A stretch of 64,000 nucleotides of DNA from Gnetum montanum. Taxonomy: Eukaryota > Streptophyta > Gnetopsida > Gnetales > Gnetaceae. The DNA is taken from positions 276,683 to 340,682 of the forward strand of contig MNCI01023815.1 of the NCBI GenBank assembly GCA_015680685.1, in the 5' to 3' direction. The translations under genes were made by a program, and so were the position numbers. Below, piece by piece: positions 25,513 to 38,078 of the stretch (position 1 is its first letter; each line of letters begins with the position of its first letter). A model generated the notes under the pieces. It made no database searches. It worked only from the letters and a program-made list of their open reading frames with translations, and was not told where the DNA came from.

Positions 25513-26689
25513 TTCCATTTGTTTAAAGGCTAGCCAATTTCTCTCTCTACTTGGGTTAATTTTCTTTTCGCTCTATCATTCTCTTCTTACTTACATTCAT
25601 GTAGAGGTTAGAAATAATGCTACATAAAATACATTTCTTAGCCTATTATAAAGCATTTAATATTAGTGATTTTACAATAAGCAAGATGTATGTGCATTAC
25701 AGTATGTTTAGGATGCAACTTTACCTTGGTGATATTCATTTTTCTTAGGTGTCTTGCAATGATACTGAATGCATTAGTTTTATGATATTGTCATAGATAT
25801 TTCTCCTTTTTATGTATGATGCTTAATTCTCAAGATGGAAGGTTTTATTTAGATATCTCCACCTTCCTATTCATCCATCTAAACTTGGGTCCCCTTTTGA
25901 TGCACATTTCTTTAGCTAGTTCAGAAAATTATATTTCAATATTTAAATATATATTTTCCATAACTTCTCTTTTTATTAATTTAAGATTTTAAAGGTTTTA
26001 GGAGTACCTCAACAAGCCTTTCATAGTTAACAATTTAGTAGTATTTTGGAAAGTTAAACATCAAATAATTTAGGGAAAGGAGGGAGAGGTCTGAACCCAA
26101 AATAATTTGACTATAGGTATACCCTAATACATATAGCCAACATGATACATTAGAAGAATTCATCATCATCATCATCCTAGCCTTATCCCAATAAAGTACC
26201 TTTATAATCAAATTATTGCCAAAATTTTAATGTAGTTACATTTCTTTTTTTCCATTTTAATTAGAAAATCATGTTACATGAAAGTTGAGTTACCATTTTT
26301 TATTTAAAAAAAATCATTAGTAGAATTTACATAAAATTTTAGAGTATGCCATTTTACAATTTGATTTCATTGAAATTCATGCCATATCAAAGTAGTCATT
26401 TTTATTATAATTGTTATATCTTTTAATTTTCCCCCTCTTTTTTCTATAAATTGCCATTTTTTCTAAAACTAACCATTACCCACTACGTCTCAACTAACCA
26501 TTGTACTATTATTTATTCTCTCTCTAATCCTTGAGAAATGTCTTGGAAAGAAAAAATATGCAACCTATAGATGTTACAATCATTAAAAACCTTTACCAAA
26601 TTTACTAAAGCTAATTACCATTTTCATGTTATGTGAACCATAGTTATCATTCTTTTATGTACGTAAATATCAATGGAAAATTATGCCAT
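25513..26689. other. AT-rich DNA without a recognised gene
   Basis: No long frames. A short (CAT)n run lies at about 26160-26176. Confidence 0.4.
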
Positions 26690-27364
26690 ATCAAGTTGCA
26701 GGTAGTAGTTATGATTCCTTTATTTGGAAGACTTGGAGTTTTATCAATGATTTTTGGAACTTCAATAATGTAAATGTTTCTACCTCTATGTTTGATAAGA
26801 TTTCATCTTGGTGGCTTCCCATTAATAATGAACCATAAACTATTAAGCAAAGTCGTCCACTTTCTCCAACTTTCTTTGGTATCTTTATTCATAAAATACA
26901 AGAATGCTTATGCAATGGAGAAGATAGTCATGCTATTAAAAATAGATCCCAAGCAATGAACCTTTTTTAATATGCAAATGATGTTGCCTTAATTTCCAAT
27001 ATTGCAGAAGGTATGCAAAATATGTTGCAAATTTTAGAAAATTATTGTCATTCATCTAGTCTTTAAATAATGTAGATAAAATCAAATTGATGATCTCGGA
27101 TACAAGAAATAAATGTTATAACTTATATCAATGTGCAAGTACTAGATTCTTTTAAATATTTGGGTCTAGTTTATATAAAAAATTACATGTGGGGGAAGTA
27201 CATCAAAGAAAAAATAACATAAGGTTTCAAGGCTTTGTATGCTTTCAAAAACAAGTGCAAAGATTTAGGCCTTTGGGCTTGGAAAGTCAAAAAACAAAAT
27301 TTTCATACTACCATCTATCCTACTGTATTGTATGGATGTGTTATTTAGGAACCTAGACTCAGTG
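26690..27364 (+). mobile_element. LINE fragment 2, 5' portion, up to the copy B insertion
   Basis: Translation shows a CPLSP-type motif (RPLSPTFFGIFIHKI, about 26850) and YANDVALIS at about 26971-26997. The latter corresponds to the L1 catalytic YADD, with the first catalytic-box Asp changed to Asn. The homology then runs to GLWAWKVKK. It is interrupted at 27365 by copy B and resumes at 36135. Confidence 0.7.
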
Positions 27365-27390
27365 TGATGAATCGTGTTTTGCCTGGCCTG

Positions 27391-27458
27391 GATATCAGAT
27401 CTTCAATATTAGGTACACGATATCGTAGCCTAGATAACAATATCGAATACACGATATT
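27391..27458. promoter_or_regulatory. 14-bp-phased GATATC-like sites in the copy B U3
   Basis: GATATC at 27391, AATATT at 27405, GATATC at 27419, AATATC at 27439 and GATATT at 27453. Four of the five sites fall in 14-bp steps with a neighbour (27391-27405-27419 and 27439-27453). Confidence 0.6.
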
Positions 27459-27476
27459 GTGATTCCTGTGTAGGCC

Positions 27477-27484
27477 TATAAATA
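27477..27484 (+). promoter_or_regulatory. TATA box of the copy B 5' LTR
   Basis: TATAAATA preceded by GGCC. Transcription would start shortly downstream and read into gag. Confidence 0.7.
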
Positions 27485-28226
27485 CCACATTCAGGTGCCC
27501 AGGAAAAGAAGAGTTGGTAAGTGTTAGAGTAGAGTCTTTTTACTTGTTCTCAATTCATTTCAGTTCTTTCCCCAGTGCATGCCTACAGTGTGATGATTGT
27601 AATTGTACGGAACCTTTATTCGAGTGTGACGCACTTGGACACGCACATGATCGGCAATAAAGATCGAGATTAGTCCATCATTGCAACATTCACTTAGTTT
27701 ATAATTGTTTAATTGTTATTGTTATTTATTTTTTTCTTAGTTAATATTTCTTTACCATCATTTACTATTCCTATTGTTAAATGCGAAATGAGTACAACTT
27801 AATCATGAACATTGAAGTGTAACTACTTGGTAACCCAGTAGCGTATTTAGGAGTGCTCAAGTAATGTGCACTTGGTAATCCCAGAAGTAGTACATGAGGG
27901 CCAAGATGCGTACAAATGATTAAGGATGGATGCTCATCACACTTAGGCTAGCTTAGACTTTACTTCCTATTGCTTATTAGTTTAATCAAGATTATTTTCC
28001 ATTGTCTCTAGGAGTAGCCTAGTGTTAGAAATCATATCATTCACCTCACTCTAGACTAAACCATACGTGACACAACAAATACTAGTCCAGGTGGGAAGAC
28101 AATGAATTGTGATTAGTATGTAACTATCTAGATACCACAACTAATCCATCTGCAGAGTTCGACCGGATTGTGTGTACATGCTTGTATTCATATGGTTGAG
28201 TGTAGGGGTACCTATCCACTCATCAT

Positions 28227-28244
28227 TGGCACCATTGCTAGGGA
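28227..28244 (+). promoter_or_regulatory. Primer-binding site of copy B (tRNA-Asp)
   Basis: TGGCACCATTGCTAGGGA, one base after the LTR. It differs from the complement of the plant tRNA-Asp(GTC) 3' end at four positions, all transitions. The same site in copy D differs at only one. Confidence 0.8.
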
Positions 28245-28358
28245 CGGTGCTAGTTATTTAGATTTGTTATATCATACAAGATCACTATAACAAAGTATTA
28301 ACGATATATCTTTTAGAAAAGAAATTAATTTTAATTAAGTCACACACGATTCACAAAA

Positions 28359-30398
28359 ATGTCTCTCTCACAATACTATGGTAATGCAACAACCAGTGAG
28401 CTAATTCATTGGAGAACCAACAAAATTTATGATGAAGACGAAGTTTGGAGTACTCAATCTTATGGAAGGGTCTCTTATGTACATAAACAAAGATAACATC
28501 GTCCCAACTCACAAACTCATAACCTACCTAGTGATGATGAACCCCTGCTAGCCACTAGGAGCCTAATGCATATACAAGAGACTGTTCGAATATCCCACAG
28601 GCATTGCAAGGAAAGTCATCTACCCAAGCTTGATTTAAACAACTTTCCCAAGTTTTCAGGAGGATATGATTTATATCCGCAACATCATTTATAAGCCTTC
28701 CATGATGCTTGTGTATGGAACAATATTGATAATGAATGACAAAAACTTAAGCTCTTTCCTACGACACTCGTTGGCCAAGCAAAAGTATGGTACAGGTCCT
28801 TAAAATCAAAATCAATTCGATGTTGGCTGACAAAGGTAGATCTCTTCACTGAAAGATACCAAACCTATGCAAGAGTGTCAGCCTTGAGGAAACAAATCCA
28901 AGAGTGGAAACAAGCATGATATGAACCCTTGGACATGGCCTTAGAAAGATATTACCCTTTGTTAACCAAATGCCCAGGCTATGGGTTCTCCGAGGAAAGG
29001 CTAATGTATCACATCATGGATGGGCTTCGTAATGAAACAAGGGAGACCTTGGGGATGTATGCCTCAGGTCAACTATATGAACTACAAATCCACCAATTCC
29101 AAGAGCTTATTAAGTGGGTAGAAAAATAAGAAGGAGAAATAACTAAATGGGAGAATGTTGAAAGCTCTCAATAAGACCAAAATCTCAAAATAGAAAAGGT
29201 CCATGATCATGAAAAGGAGAAATCAACTCACTCAAGGAGGTGGAATCATCTTTGCCAATGCTACAATCACTAGATGAGATTGAGGCAAAGATCAATAAGA
29301 TGACGGACTGGGTACATGAAAAATGTAGAGAATATGCCAACATTATTAGAGGTGGAACTATGCCAAATCAAGAAATAGAACAAGACACCATGCAATAATC
29401 AGAATGAAGGTTTGAAGACAATAAGAATAGGAACTCAACTACCAATCATACGTAGCAATGTAATGTTTGCCTATACGATCACCCCAAAGGCCAATGCCCA
29501 ATCTTGTCACATTTACATGAGCGTTCGGGAGGAATGTTACATCCAGATTTCGTACAAAAATACCATGTTCAATTATAGTGGCAAAAATCCCAATCATGGG
29601 GGAGGCCACCCTCAAACTGGTCACACCCTTCATATCATCTAAACCTAAGCACTTATCAGGTTTAGCATCCTGTTTCCCCAACTATGTTAACATCCTCTAT
29701 CTCACCACATTGTTATCATTCTCCTAAGTACTATCAACCCATGTCCTCTCTCACAAGATCACCACCTCATGTTCCTTGCACTTCTCCTCACCCTCAATAT
29801 TCTCATCCTTCACCTCCTTCTACATCATCACCAATAGAGTCAGAAGGTTTTGCACCATAGCACCAACCCACGAATGTTGCTTATGTTACTACTATCAATA
29901 ACAGTGGAGGTCCTTCACAATGTCAAAAGCGTCCTTTAGGCATGATCGAAGAAAGAGACAGCATGGTTTCGAAACCACTGCATCATCCAACCCAACACAA
30001 GTTCAATGTTGTGATGCATCTGCCTCCTCGAACTCAATGCCTCCTATTACCTTATCAGGGCCACCAATCAATACTCCAACTACCGTGTAGCCCAATGAAT
30101 ATAACCACATAGGGAGACATATTGATCCTTGCATAGTATCTTATCTTATGGTCATGGGTGCCATAGTGGGTCAACTCCTTATCAATTAACCACATTTTAT
30201 AATTTTCCCCACTATGCCTACTTTAATCAAGTGTGCGAACCCCAATTTGGGTACATTCCAACTACCACATCAAAGGACACCCCATGGTTTGGATATGATT
30301 GGACTCCAATGTTCCCAAAATTCTTGGATCCAAATTTTCCATTTATTAATTCTAGCCATACTCAAAGGATTAGTTATGAGGGATATCCTCTTTTCTGA
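28359..30398 (+). pseudogene. gag pseudogene of copy B
   Basis: ATG at 28359 (MSLSQYYGNATTSELIHWRTN). The gag domain follows (LDLNNFPKFSGGYD ... VWYRSLKSKSI ... MALERYYPLL, 28620-29000), then the charged/coiled region, the zinc-knuckle region (about 29455-29500, its second Cys lost) and a Pro/His-rich tail ending near 30398. Several nonsense codons (for example near 28692 and 28737) and at least one frameshift near 29230. It lacks the serine-rich N-terminal insertion found in copies A and C. Confidence 0.8.
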
Positions 30399-31700
30399 TA
30401 AGCATAATTAATAAATGTTTTTCCTTTTCTTTAATTTTACAATTTTTTGTTTTCCAGTTTTTTATCTTTTTATTTTGTTATTTTATCTTTTTATTTGTTG
30501 TTTTATCTTTTTATGGGTAATCTCATCTATGAATAAAACATTCATGTGACTCGTTAGTCAATGTGTTGTTCTATGCTATCAAGTCTCAAGTGATTAATTA
30601 TTTGGATAGTGAGTCCACAACATCCACCCACCCATCCTATTAATAAGAGGTTCTACTTTAGGAACGATGATATTCTTGCCATCATTAAATCTATAGTAAT
30701 TTGGTGCTCATCCTGCCCAGAGCAAAAAATGATAGACTAAGAAGGAATGACCAGGGTGTGACATCAAGGGGACTTGTGGATTCTCTTTGGTGACATATGT
30801 AGGAGCTATCATGTAGCCTGGCTATACTAAGATTCTTGTAGATCTAATGAAAAATGGGAGTAAGAGTAATAAAGACACTCAATAAAGGAACTTAATGCTA
30901 TTCTGGGGGTCTCACTGAAAAGACATGCACCCATGCCTGAAGGTTGGTGGCTTCTCTGGTTTACTGTTAGAAAGAACAAAGTGCCAAAGCGGCTTGAAAA
31001 AAAAAAGAAAGAAAGAAAGAAGAAAAATAAAAAGAAAAGATCAAGAAAAATGTGCCATAGAGAAATTCCAAAAGCACTCATCCCTTGGACAAAACACCAA
31101 GTGATCGTACACCTTCCTGTCATGGTGCTCTTATGATTGTCCATCATTGGGTGAAACAATGCGATGTCACTGATTGGAGGAATGGACTTGGTCTTGATTT
31201 TGGAGCGACAGGCTAATGACACATTAATCACGCCCTACACTTAGGATTCATTATGCCTAGGGTCAATTACCTCATGTCCCGATCTCTGCAATGCCTTCTA
31301 CAATTTGCCTCATCTCGTTGTTCATGTATTTTTGACTTGTGTCTTGTGTAGCATCGAATTCATACCTCATCACGGTAGTATCTACATGTGTGTGTTTTGT
31401 GGAATCGATGTGGATTGCATTTAACCCTTTTAGTGCCTACGAACATTTTTTGGTGTGGTTACGTAAGGGTATGATAGGTAGGAACCTACTTTGGGGAGAA
31501 CTTACTTACGTAACTTTTGTAATTTTCACTCTTTGCACATCACCACATCATCTTATACCCTCCAAGTACTACATTGCTAAAGTTATTCTTTCCTTTATCA
31601 TCATTTTAATTCCAACATTCCTATGCACCACTACATGTCCTTTTTCCTCATCCTATTCATGAATTTCATTGCCAAATTCCACTTGATTACACTTTTGGTG
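30399..31700 (+). other. Conserved spacer between gag and ORF2 of copy B
   Basis: Non-coding blocks shared with the other copies. It contains a purine-only A/G run at about 30987-31035 and blocks matching 2860-3130 of copy A. Confidence 0.5.
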
Positions 31701-31820
31701 CCTTTAGGTCTCTTCAACGTTATCCTAGACCTTTCAAATTAACCTTAAATCCTTCATTGTTGACCTTGGAAATTTGAAAACTCATCAATTTTTCCAAATA
31801 CCCTATTTTCAAAAGGACAT

Positions 31821-31895
31821 GATATCGGGTACCCAATATTGAGTTTGTGCTATCGGGTACGTGATATCACATCTATAAAAACTATATATAGGGAC
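31821..31895 (+). promoter_or_regulatory. Internal promoter-like segment upstream of ORF2, copy B
   Basis: GATATC at 31821 and AATATT at 31835, then CTATC at 31850 and GATATC at 31863: both pairs are in 14-bp register with GGGTAC between them. This is followed by CTATAAAA and TATATATA (31873-31890). The layout copies the LTR U3 plus TATA arrangement and lies about 500 bp before the ORF2 ATG at 32400. Equivalent segments occur in copies C and, decayed, D. Confidence 0.55.
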
Positions 31896-32399
31896 CCCAC
31901 CGTGCATGTCAACATCATTTTTCACTGTTCATGCAAGGGGAGTTGTTGAAATTTTCTTCTATTAATTTTGATGCTCTGAGTACCTATCATTTCAACTTCC
32001 ATATCTTGCTCATTAACGCTCTGATTCTTGCTCCAATTGCGCCTCTCTAAACCTGGAGTGTTTGTCTTAGTCATGGGGGAAGGGTACACTCCAAGTTGTG
32101 CATAGTTTTTTTCAAATTCATCATTTCCCGAAGGATATTATAAAGGGTAAATGACCTTAAAAATGTTAAAAACGTTTACCAAATTAATTTTATCTCTTCA
32201 CCCATACCATGAAAACTATTTTTTTTGGAGTCACCTAATCAAAAGTGGACCCAATATCAAAACTTTTAGGGGAAACTTTCATAAAATTTTCTAACTCTAA
32301 ATCACACTAGACAAGAAATGAATTTATTAAGGCAAGAAGTAAGGTATAAATCAAATTTTGTAAATAGCCTTACTAATAGATGGTTCTGTGTGATTGCAA

Positions 32400-35095
32400 A
32401 TGGTCCCTAAAAGAGAACAACAAAGAGGACCCTCTCAGGGTGCATCCAAACAACCAAGGAGAGGCAGAGGCCAGGCATCTCTCGAGGAATGTACAGAACA
32501 AGAGGCACAATCATTCAACATCCATCAGGAACCTCCTATTACTGTGCAATTGAGACATGCCAAAGGTGGAGATGGTGGAGCACCTGAATAGGGACAACAT
32601 CTTATGTTGTCCATGGAATGTGTTCAAGAAATTCATGAAAGGTCCATGTCAATAGCTGTGATTGTGGAACTCAACTTTGGACCTTTTACTAAGTTTGCTC
32701 CTGAAGCAATTAGGGACCAACTTAAAGGGTCTCCACTGTGGCCTATTCTCTCTAAAAGTGGTGATTGGTACTTGGGAGAGACGTACCAATTTTGGCATAA
32801 CAAAGAAGAAGGCACCACCATTGATATTGGTGGTATTTCTGTTGATTTCTCTACCAAAGCCATTTTGAAAGTTCTAAATCTTCCAAATATAGGGCCAAAG
32901 GTTGCTCACTTGTCCACTTGTTCCAATGCTAATGCGTGAAAGATATGGTTGAAAAGGGCATACAATAAGGAAGATAAAGCATATGGAGAGCTTACACTTG
33001 AAGAGAGAATCTACTTCAAAATTGGCACATATCACATTTTCCCAACAAAAGGTTTAAACAGAATTTCCACATATGCAGCTAGAGGAAGTGCCATATTGAT
33101 GGGCAAGCTTAATGCCAACCTATCCCATCTATATCTTATAGAAATTTTGAGGCAGTTTCAAGAACGTAAGACAAGGAAGTTTGCATTGCCCTTCCCCTGT
33201 CTTATTAGGGAGCTATGCCAATGTGCTAGAATTTTGGGGTACACCAATGACATCCCCAGAAAGGCCCAAAATGCTTCATTCACTGAATCACTGAAGCCAC
33301 CAGCCCCAAGGAAAAGTGCTGGTGAGACACTAGAGCTTGAGTAAGAACAAGAAGTGGGGCTTAGCACACAACTTACAGGCCAGCAAGACTAGCCACGACT
33401 GCCGTAGGACTATTGATCGTTGATAAGTCATCTTAGGACCATTGCTGAAACGGTCAATTGGGAAAGACATGATGAACCCAACCTCTTCAAGGTCATCGTT
33501 GATGGTGCATGACCCACAATCTCAATTGATCATGCACGGGGCAAGGTGTCTATCCAAACAAGAGGAGGGGAATCACACTAGTCACAACAGATCTCTGGAA
33601 ACATTGCATCTTTTCAAGTGCAATTAGAAATTGGTGAAGGCACCATAGTAGTGGTCATGCAACACCAAGATGTAGCAGGAGTAGCAGAAGTGGCCATAGA
33701 CCACATAAAAGAATCATTTAATGCCCCTATTGCAGCACTGGTAGATTTTACAGGAGCATGCGATGCTCAAAATTTGGCTGGTCCCTCGATGACTCCTACG
33801 AACCATGAGGATGTTCTAGATCAGTTGCTACAGATAGGACAAGTGATGACGTCCCTGTTTGACATCCCTCAAGATGTCACAGCAACTTAGTTAGACATCA
33901 TCTCTACAAAAGGGAAGTTGGTCATGGTAGAGGTCAGGGTCGAGCATGCAGAGGAGGAGTTGGAAAGACTCCAAGAAAAGCTCGTCACCCTACAAGCTGC
34001 ACAGTGGGATCTGTCCCAATTCATTCCTATAGGCTAGGTAGAATCTTTCTAGACAAAGCAGCTCAATAAATTGCTGGAGGAGAATAAAAAAGTGGCTAAG
34101 GAAAAAGAGAAGGATGATTGGGATGCTTCTAAGGCACAAGCTCAAACGTATGCACACACCAAAGCATTCAAGGCCTCATAAGAAGAAAATAAATGCCTTG
34201 CCACCGAAAATATTTGGTTCACTATAGTAGAAAAATAAAGAATATTCTTGAGGAAAATTTTCAACAATTGCGCAAACAATTAATAAGGGTCAACCAAGAT
34301 ATGAATCGCTTGGCCAAAGAAAATAGAACCCTCTCAATGGAGGAGGTACGTGCGATCTATCAAAAAATGGTAATTGAAATAAGCACATGGCAGAATGAGG
34401 CCAAGCAACATGAGAAGCTCAAAGATCATTTCAAAGATCAAGTGATTGAGAAAGAAATCCATATGGCCAAAGCCCACATTGCTCAGAACGCTGATTGGTG
34501 GGCCATATTGGATACTTATGCCTTTGTCCACCAGGTTGAATTAAAAAGCTAGGACCTGTAGATATAAGACCTCATGGAGTACATGGAGTTGGCAAACCTA
34601 TAGTATGGCAACCTGGCCATGTTGACAGTAGGACGCCCGAGAAAAAAATTGGAAAAATAGGTAGCAACCACCTATGTAAAGTATGAAATAGAATTTGCTG
34701 AACATAAGAAGATGCTGCAAAAATTAGAAGTGGAAAATTCTAAATTAGAGGTGGTCAAAACTAGCTACTAAGGATAGAAGAATGTCATGGCGGATTTGGC
34801 TCAATGGCTCACAGACTACCAAGAATGCAAGGACAAAGCTAGAGCCTGTGAAAAGGAACAACAGCTATTTTTGGCTTGGTATGTTAAGGCCAATTAGATG
34901 TTTCCATAACTACCATGTCCATGGGAGGTGCTGACTCCATCAAACATTGGAGCATCAGCATGGACGGCATAGGATCCCTGAACCGAAGAAGAAAAGCTCT
35001 AGGCACTCCTTTAGAGACACTCATTTTCAAAACCTGGAGCACAAGATAAGGGGAAGAGACCCATGGAGGAGCCACCACAACTAGGAACCACATGA
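32400..35095 (+). pseudogene. ORF2 of copy B: plant mobile-domain-like region plus long coiled coil
   Basis: ATG at 32400 (MVPKREQQRGPSQGASKQP). The Gln/Gly-rich start is followed by a folded-looking domain at 32600-33340. It contains VELNFGPFTKFAPEAIRDQL, ETYQFWHN, ISVDFSTKAILKVLNLPN, ELTLEERIYFKIGTYHIFPT, YAARGSAILMGKLNANLSHL and a CLIRELCQCARI segment. This pattern resembles the putative plant transposon/ATHILA ORF domains. From about 33900 it becomes a Lys/Glu-rich coiled coil (QQLRKQLIRVNQDMNRLAKE, 34260-34330), ending in a Pro-rich PCPWEVLTPSNIG tail. A few stops and frameshifts (near 32588, 32937, 33342). No enzymatic motif was seen. The name is by pattern only. Confidence 0.65.
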
Positions 35096-35283
35096 GTTCT
35101 AACAAATTTTTTTTTTTTGTAAATTCTGTGTTTGTGTCCCAATTTTGTTTTATTCAATTCCACATTATGGCATGAGTAATTCCTAGCTAGTCAATACTCC
35201 CATACCTATCCACTATGTAATCAATTGAACTCGTTCTCATTTTATCTAACTCGAGGACAAGTTGTTATTCAGTCATGTGGGTA

Positions 35284-36129
35284 TGATGAATCGTGTTTTG
35301 CTAGGCCTCGATATCAGGTATGCAATATCGCAGCTTGGATAACAACATCGAATACATGATATCATGATTCCTATGTAGGCCTATAAATACCACATTCAAG
35401 CGCATAGGAAAAGGAAAGTCAGTAAGTGTTAGAGTAGAGTCTTTTTGCTAGTTTTCAATTCATTTCAGTTCTTTCCCCTATGCATGCCCGCAGTGTGATG
35501 ATTGTTATTGTATGAAACCTTTATTCGAGTGTGACGTACTTGGACATGCACATGATCGATAATAAAGATCTAGATTACTCCATCATTGCAGCATTCATTT
35601 AGTATTTAATTATTTAATTGTATTTTTATTTATTATTTTCTTAGTTAATATTTCTTTACTGTCATTTATTATTCCTATTGTTCAATGCAGAATGAATACG
35701 ACTTAATCATGAACATTAAAGTGTAACTACTTGGTATCCCAGTAGCTTATTTAGGAGTGCTCAAGTAATGTGCACTTGGTAATCCTAGAAGTAGTACATG
35801 AGGTCCAAGATGCGTACGGATGATTAAGGACGGATGCTCATCACACTTAGGCTAGCTTAGACTTTATTTCCTATTGCTTATTAGTTTAATCAAGATTATT
35901 TTCCATTGTCTCTAGGAGTAGCCTAGTGTTAGAAACCATATCATTCACCTCACTCTAGACTAAACCATATGTGACATAGCAAATACTAGTCTAGGTGGGA
36001 AGACAACGAACTGTGATCAACGTGTAAGTATCTAGATATCATAACTAGTCCATCTGTGGAGTTCAACTAGATCGTGCGTACACGCTCGTATTCATATGGT
36101 TGAGTGTAGGGGTACCTAGCCACTCATCA
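35284..36129 (+). repeat. 3' LTR of copy B
   Basis: 846 bp, preceded by the polypurine tract GTGGGTA. It ends CACTCATCA at 36129, followed by TAGTG. Collinear with the 5' LTR. Confidence 0.9.
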
Positions 36130-36134
36130 TAGTG

Positions 36135-36900
36135 CTAACCTTTGGAAAGATATTAAGAGAGTGCAAAAAAATTTTCTTTTCGATGAGTTGAAGATGAAGA
36201 TGTAAACACCTTACTCAATGTTATTATGTGAATGTGGTTTATTACCTTTAGAAACAAAATCCTTATGCCAATTCATTACATACACTCATAGCTTACATAT
36301 CTCAAGGGAAGAGAAATTTTCTAAAGCAGTTCTTGAGGATTCATGAGACTATTTTTGGTATTTTTAAAAGATCCAATGGTTGAAAAAATAGAATATCTCT
36401 TGGGAGGATGTATAGCAGAATACTAAGCATATTTGCAAACTAGTCAAGCATAAGGTTTTAACACATATGTAGATTATTGTGAAAGGCTAAAGGAAATTTT
36501 ATTTACACCACATTAGATCTAATAAACTAGATGTAGAAACTCACTATCTCTTAGCTGGTATTCCCATCAAGTATTGGAATGCTATCAGTAAGCTTCGCTT
36601 AAATTCTTATTATCTTAGAATTGAAAGTGAAAGATAAATTCAACTCCCCCGAGAAGAGCGCATTTGTAGGTTATGTATATTAGTAGCCCTTGAAGATGAG
36701 TTACATTTATTTCTTTCATGTGTTATGACTATCCATTTGAGATAACATTATAAGTTATAGTAAAAAGCCTATATGATTTATTTTTGATGGCCCATTAGTG
36801 ATCAATTTGTAGAGTTTATTTTTCATGAAAATGTAAAAAATTTTCAGTAGATCCTATGAGTCTTCAAAAGTAATAAAGCTTCATTTCATTTCATTAAGCA
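36135..36900 (+). mobile_element. LINE fragment 2, 3' portion
   Basis: It continues the LINE sequence broken by copy B (GCTAACCTTTGGAAAGATATT, and so on) and parallels 24835-25512 of LINE fragment 1. The end is AATAAAGCTTCATTTCATTTC. The coding frame is heavily broken. Confidence 0.7.
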
Positions 36901-37045
36901 TCCACTCCTTTGCAATACATGGTGTAAGCTTAACATTTCCTTCCTTTCATCTCTTTGTATGCATAATCGATGGATGACTTGGTCTGAGTGTCAAAGTCTC
37001 TATTGCATTAATGTTTCTAAAAAGTCTACATTTTTTGACCTCTTG

Positions 37046-37890
37046 TGATGAGCGGCAAGGTACCCCTACACCTAACCATACAAATCACAAGTGTTCATGC
37101 ATGATCTAGTTGAATTCCATGGATGGGATTAGTTGTGCATCTAAATTGTTATGCTTTGATTGCAGTTCATTGTCTTCCCACTTGGACTAGTGATAGCTTT
37201 GTCACATATGGTTTAGTCCAAAGTAAGGACTATGATTGATGTTGTCTAGCCTATGCTACTCCTAATGACAATAAAGAGATAAATTAATTAAGCTAATTAA
37301 TAGTGGAAAGTAAAATCTAAACTAGCCTGCATGTGATGTGTTTCTATTTCTAATCGTCTACACATGCCTTGGACTTCATGTAACTACCACTGGGGTTACC
37401 AAGAATATGTTACTGGGCATACCAAATGATACACTAATGGGCTACCAAGTGATTACACTTAAGCACTCACAATTAGTCATACTCATTTTACTTAATGATA
37501 GGAATAGTGAAAAACAATAAATGGAAACATTAACTAAGGAAAATAGTAAACATTTAAGGAATTAAAAGCAATAATAAATCTAAGTGGATGCTGCAGTGAT
37601 GAAAGTAATCTCGATATTTATTTCTAGTCATGTAACACGTTCAAGTACATCACACTCGAATAAGGATGTCGTACAATTGGTTATCATCACACTATGATCA
37701 TGCACTGGGAAACAACAAAACTAGAAATCAAAAATCTATGAAAAAGCTATCTAAAATATATACATCAACTATATCCCAACTATGCACCTAATTATTTTAA
37801 TGAAAGAGACGATATCAAATATTTGACATCATTTCTCGGGACCTGATATCATGTATCTAAAATTGAAGCTAACAAAATCATGACTCATCA
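37046..37890 (-). repeat. 3' LTR of copy C
   Basis: 845 bp, TGATGAGCGG to TGACTCATCA, followed by TACCCCCATGAC, which is the polypurine tract read on minus. Confidence 0.88.
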
Positions 37891-38078
37891 TACCCCCATG
37901 ACTGAATGAAAACTTGTCCTTGAGTTAAACAAAATGAGGAACAAGTTCTTTACAAAATATTAGGAAGGTATGGAATTATTGACTGACTCAAACGAACAAA
38001 CAAATTAACTCTTACATGCTGTAGTGGTGTTTTACAAAAATTTGGACACAATATTACAGGACACAAAATTGGGGAAGC

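Larger units (their letters stand above)
27365..28225 (+). repeat. 5' LTR of copy B
   Basis: 861 bp, from TGATGAATCG to CACTCATCA. It carries phased GATATC-like sites (27391, 27405, 27419, 27439, 27453), a TATAAATA box (27477-27484) and AATAAA (27656-27661). Confidence 0.9.
27365..36129 (+). mobile_element. Copy B: complete pol-less LTR retrotransposon in LINE fragment 2
   Basis: It is bounded by LTRs 27365-28225 and 35284-36129, with 5-bp target duplications CAGTG (27360-27364) and TAGTG (36130-36134, one C-to-T change). LINE sequence reads continuously across the empty site. The inside contains a tRNA-Asp primer site, gag, a spacer with a promoter-like segment, ORF2 and a polypurine tract at 35274-35283. 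Nothing resembling protease, RT, RNase H or integrase is present in the 7 kb interior. It therefore must have moved with enzymes supplied in trans. Confidence 0.9.

Noticed and set aside
30987-31050. Purine run in copy B as a second, central polypurine tract
   Set aside because: The other copies have only loosely similar A/G runs here, and simple-sequence expansion explains it; the conserved tract next to the 3' LTR is the better candidate.
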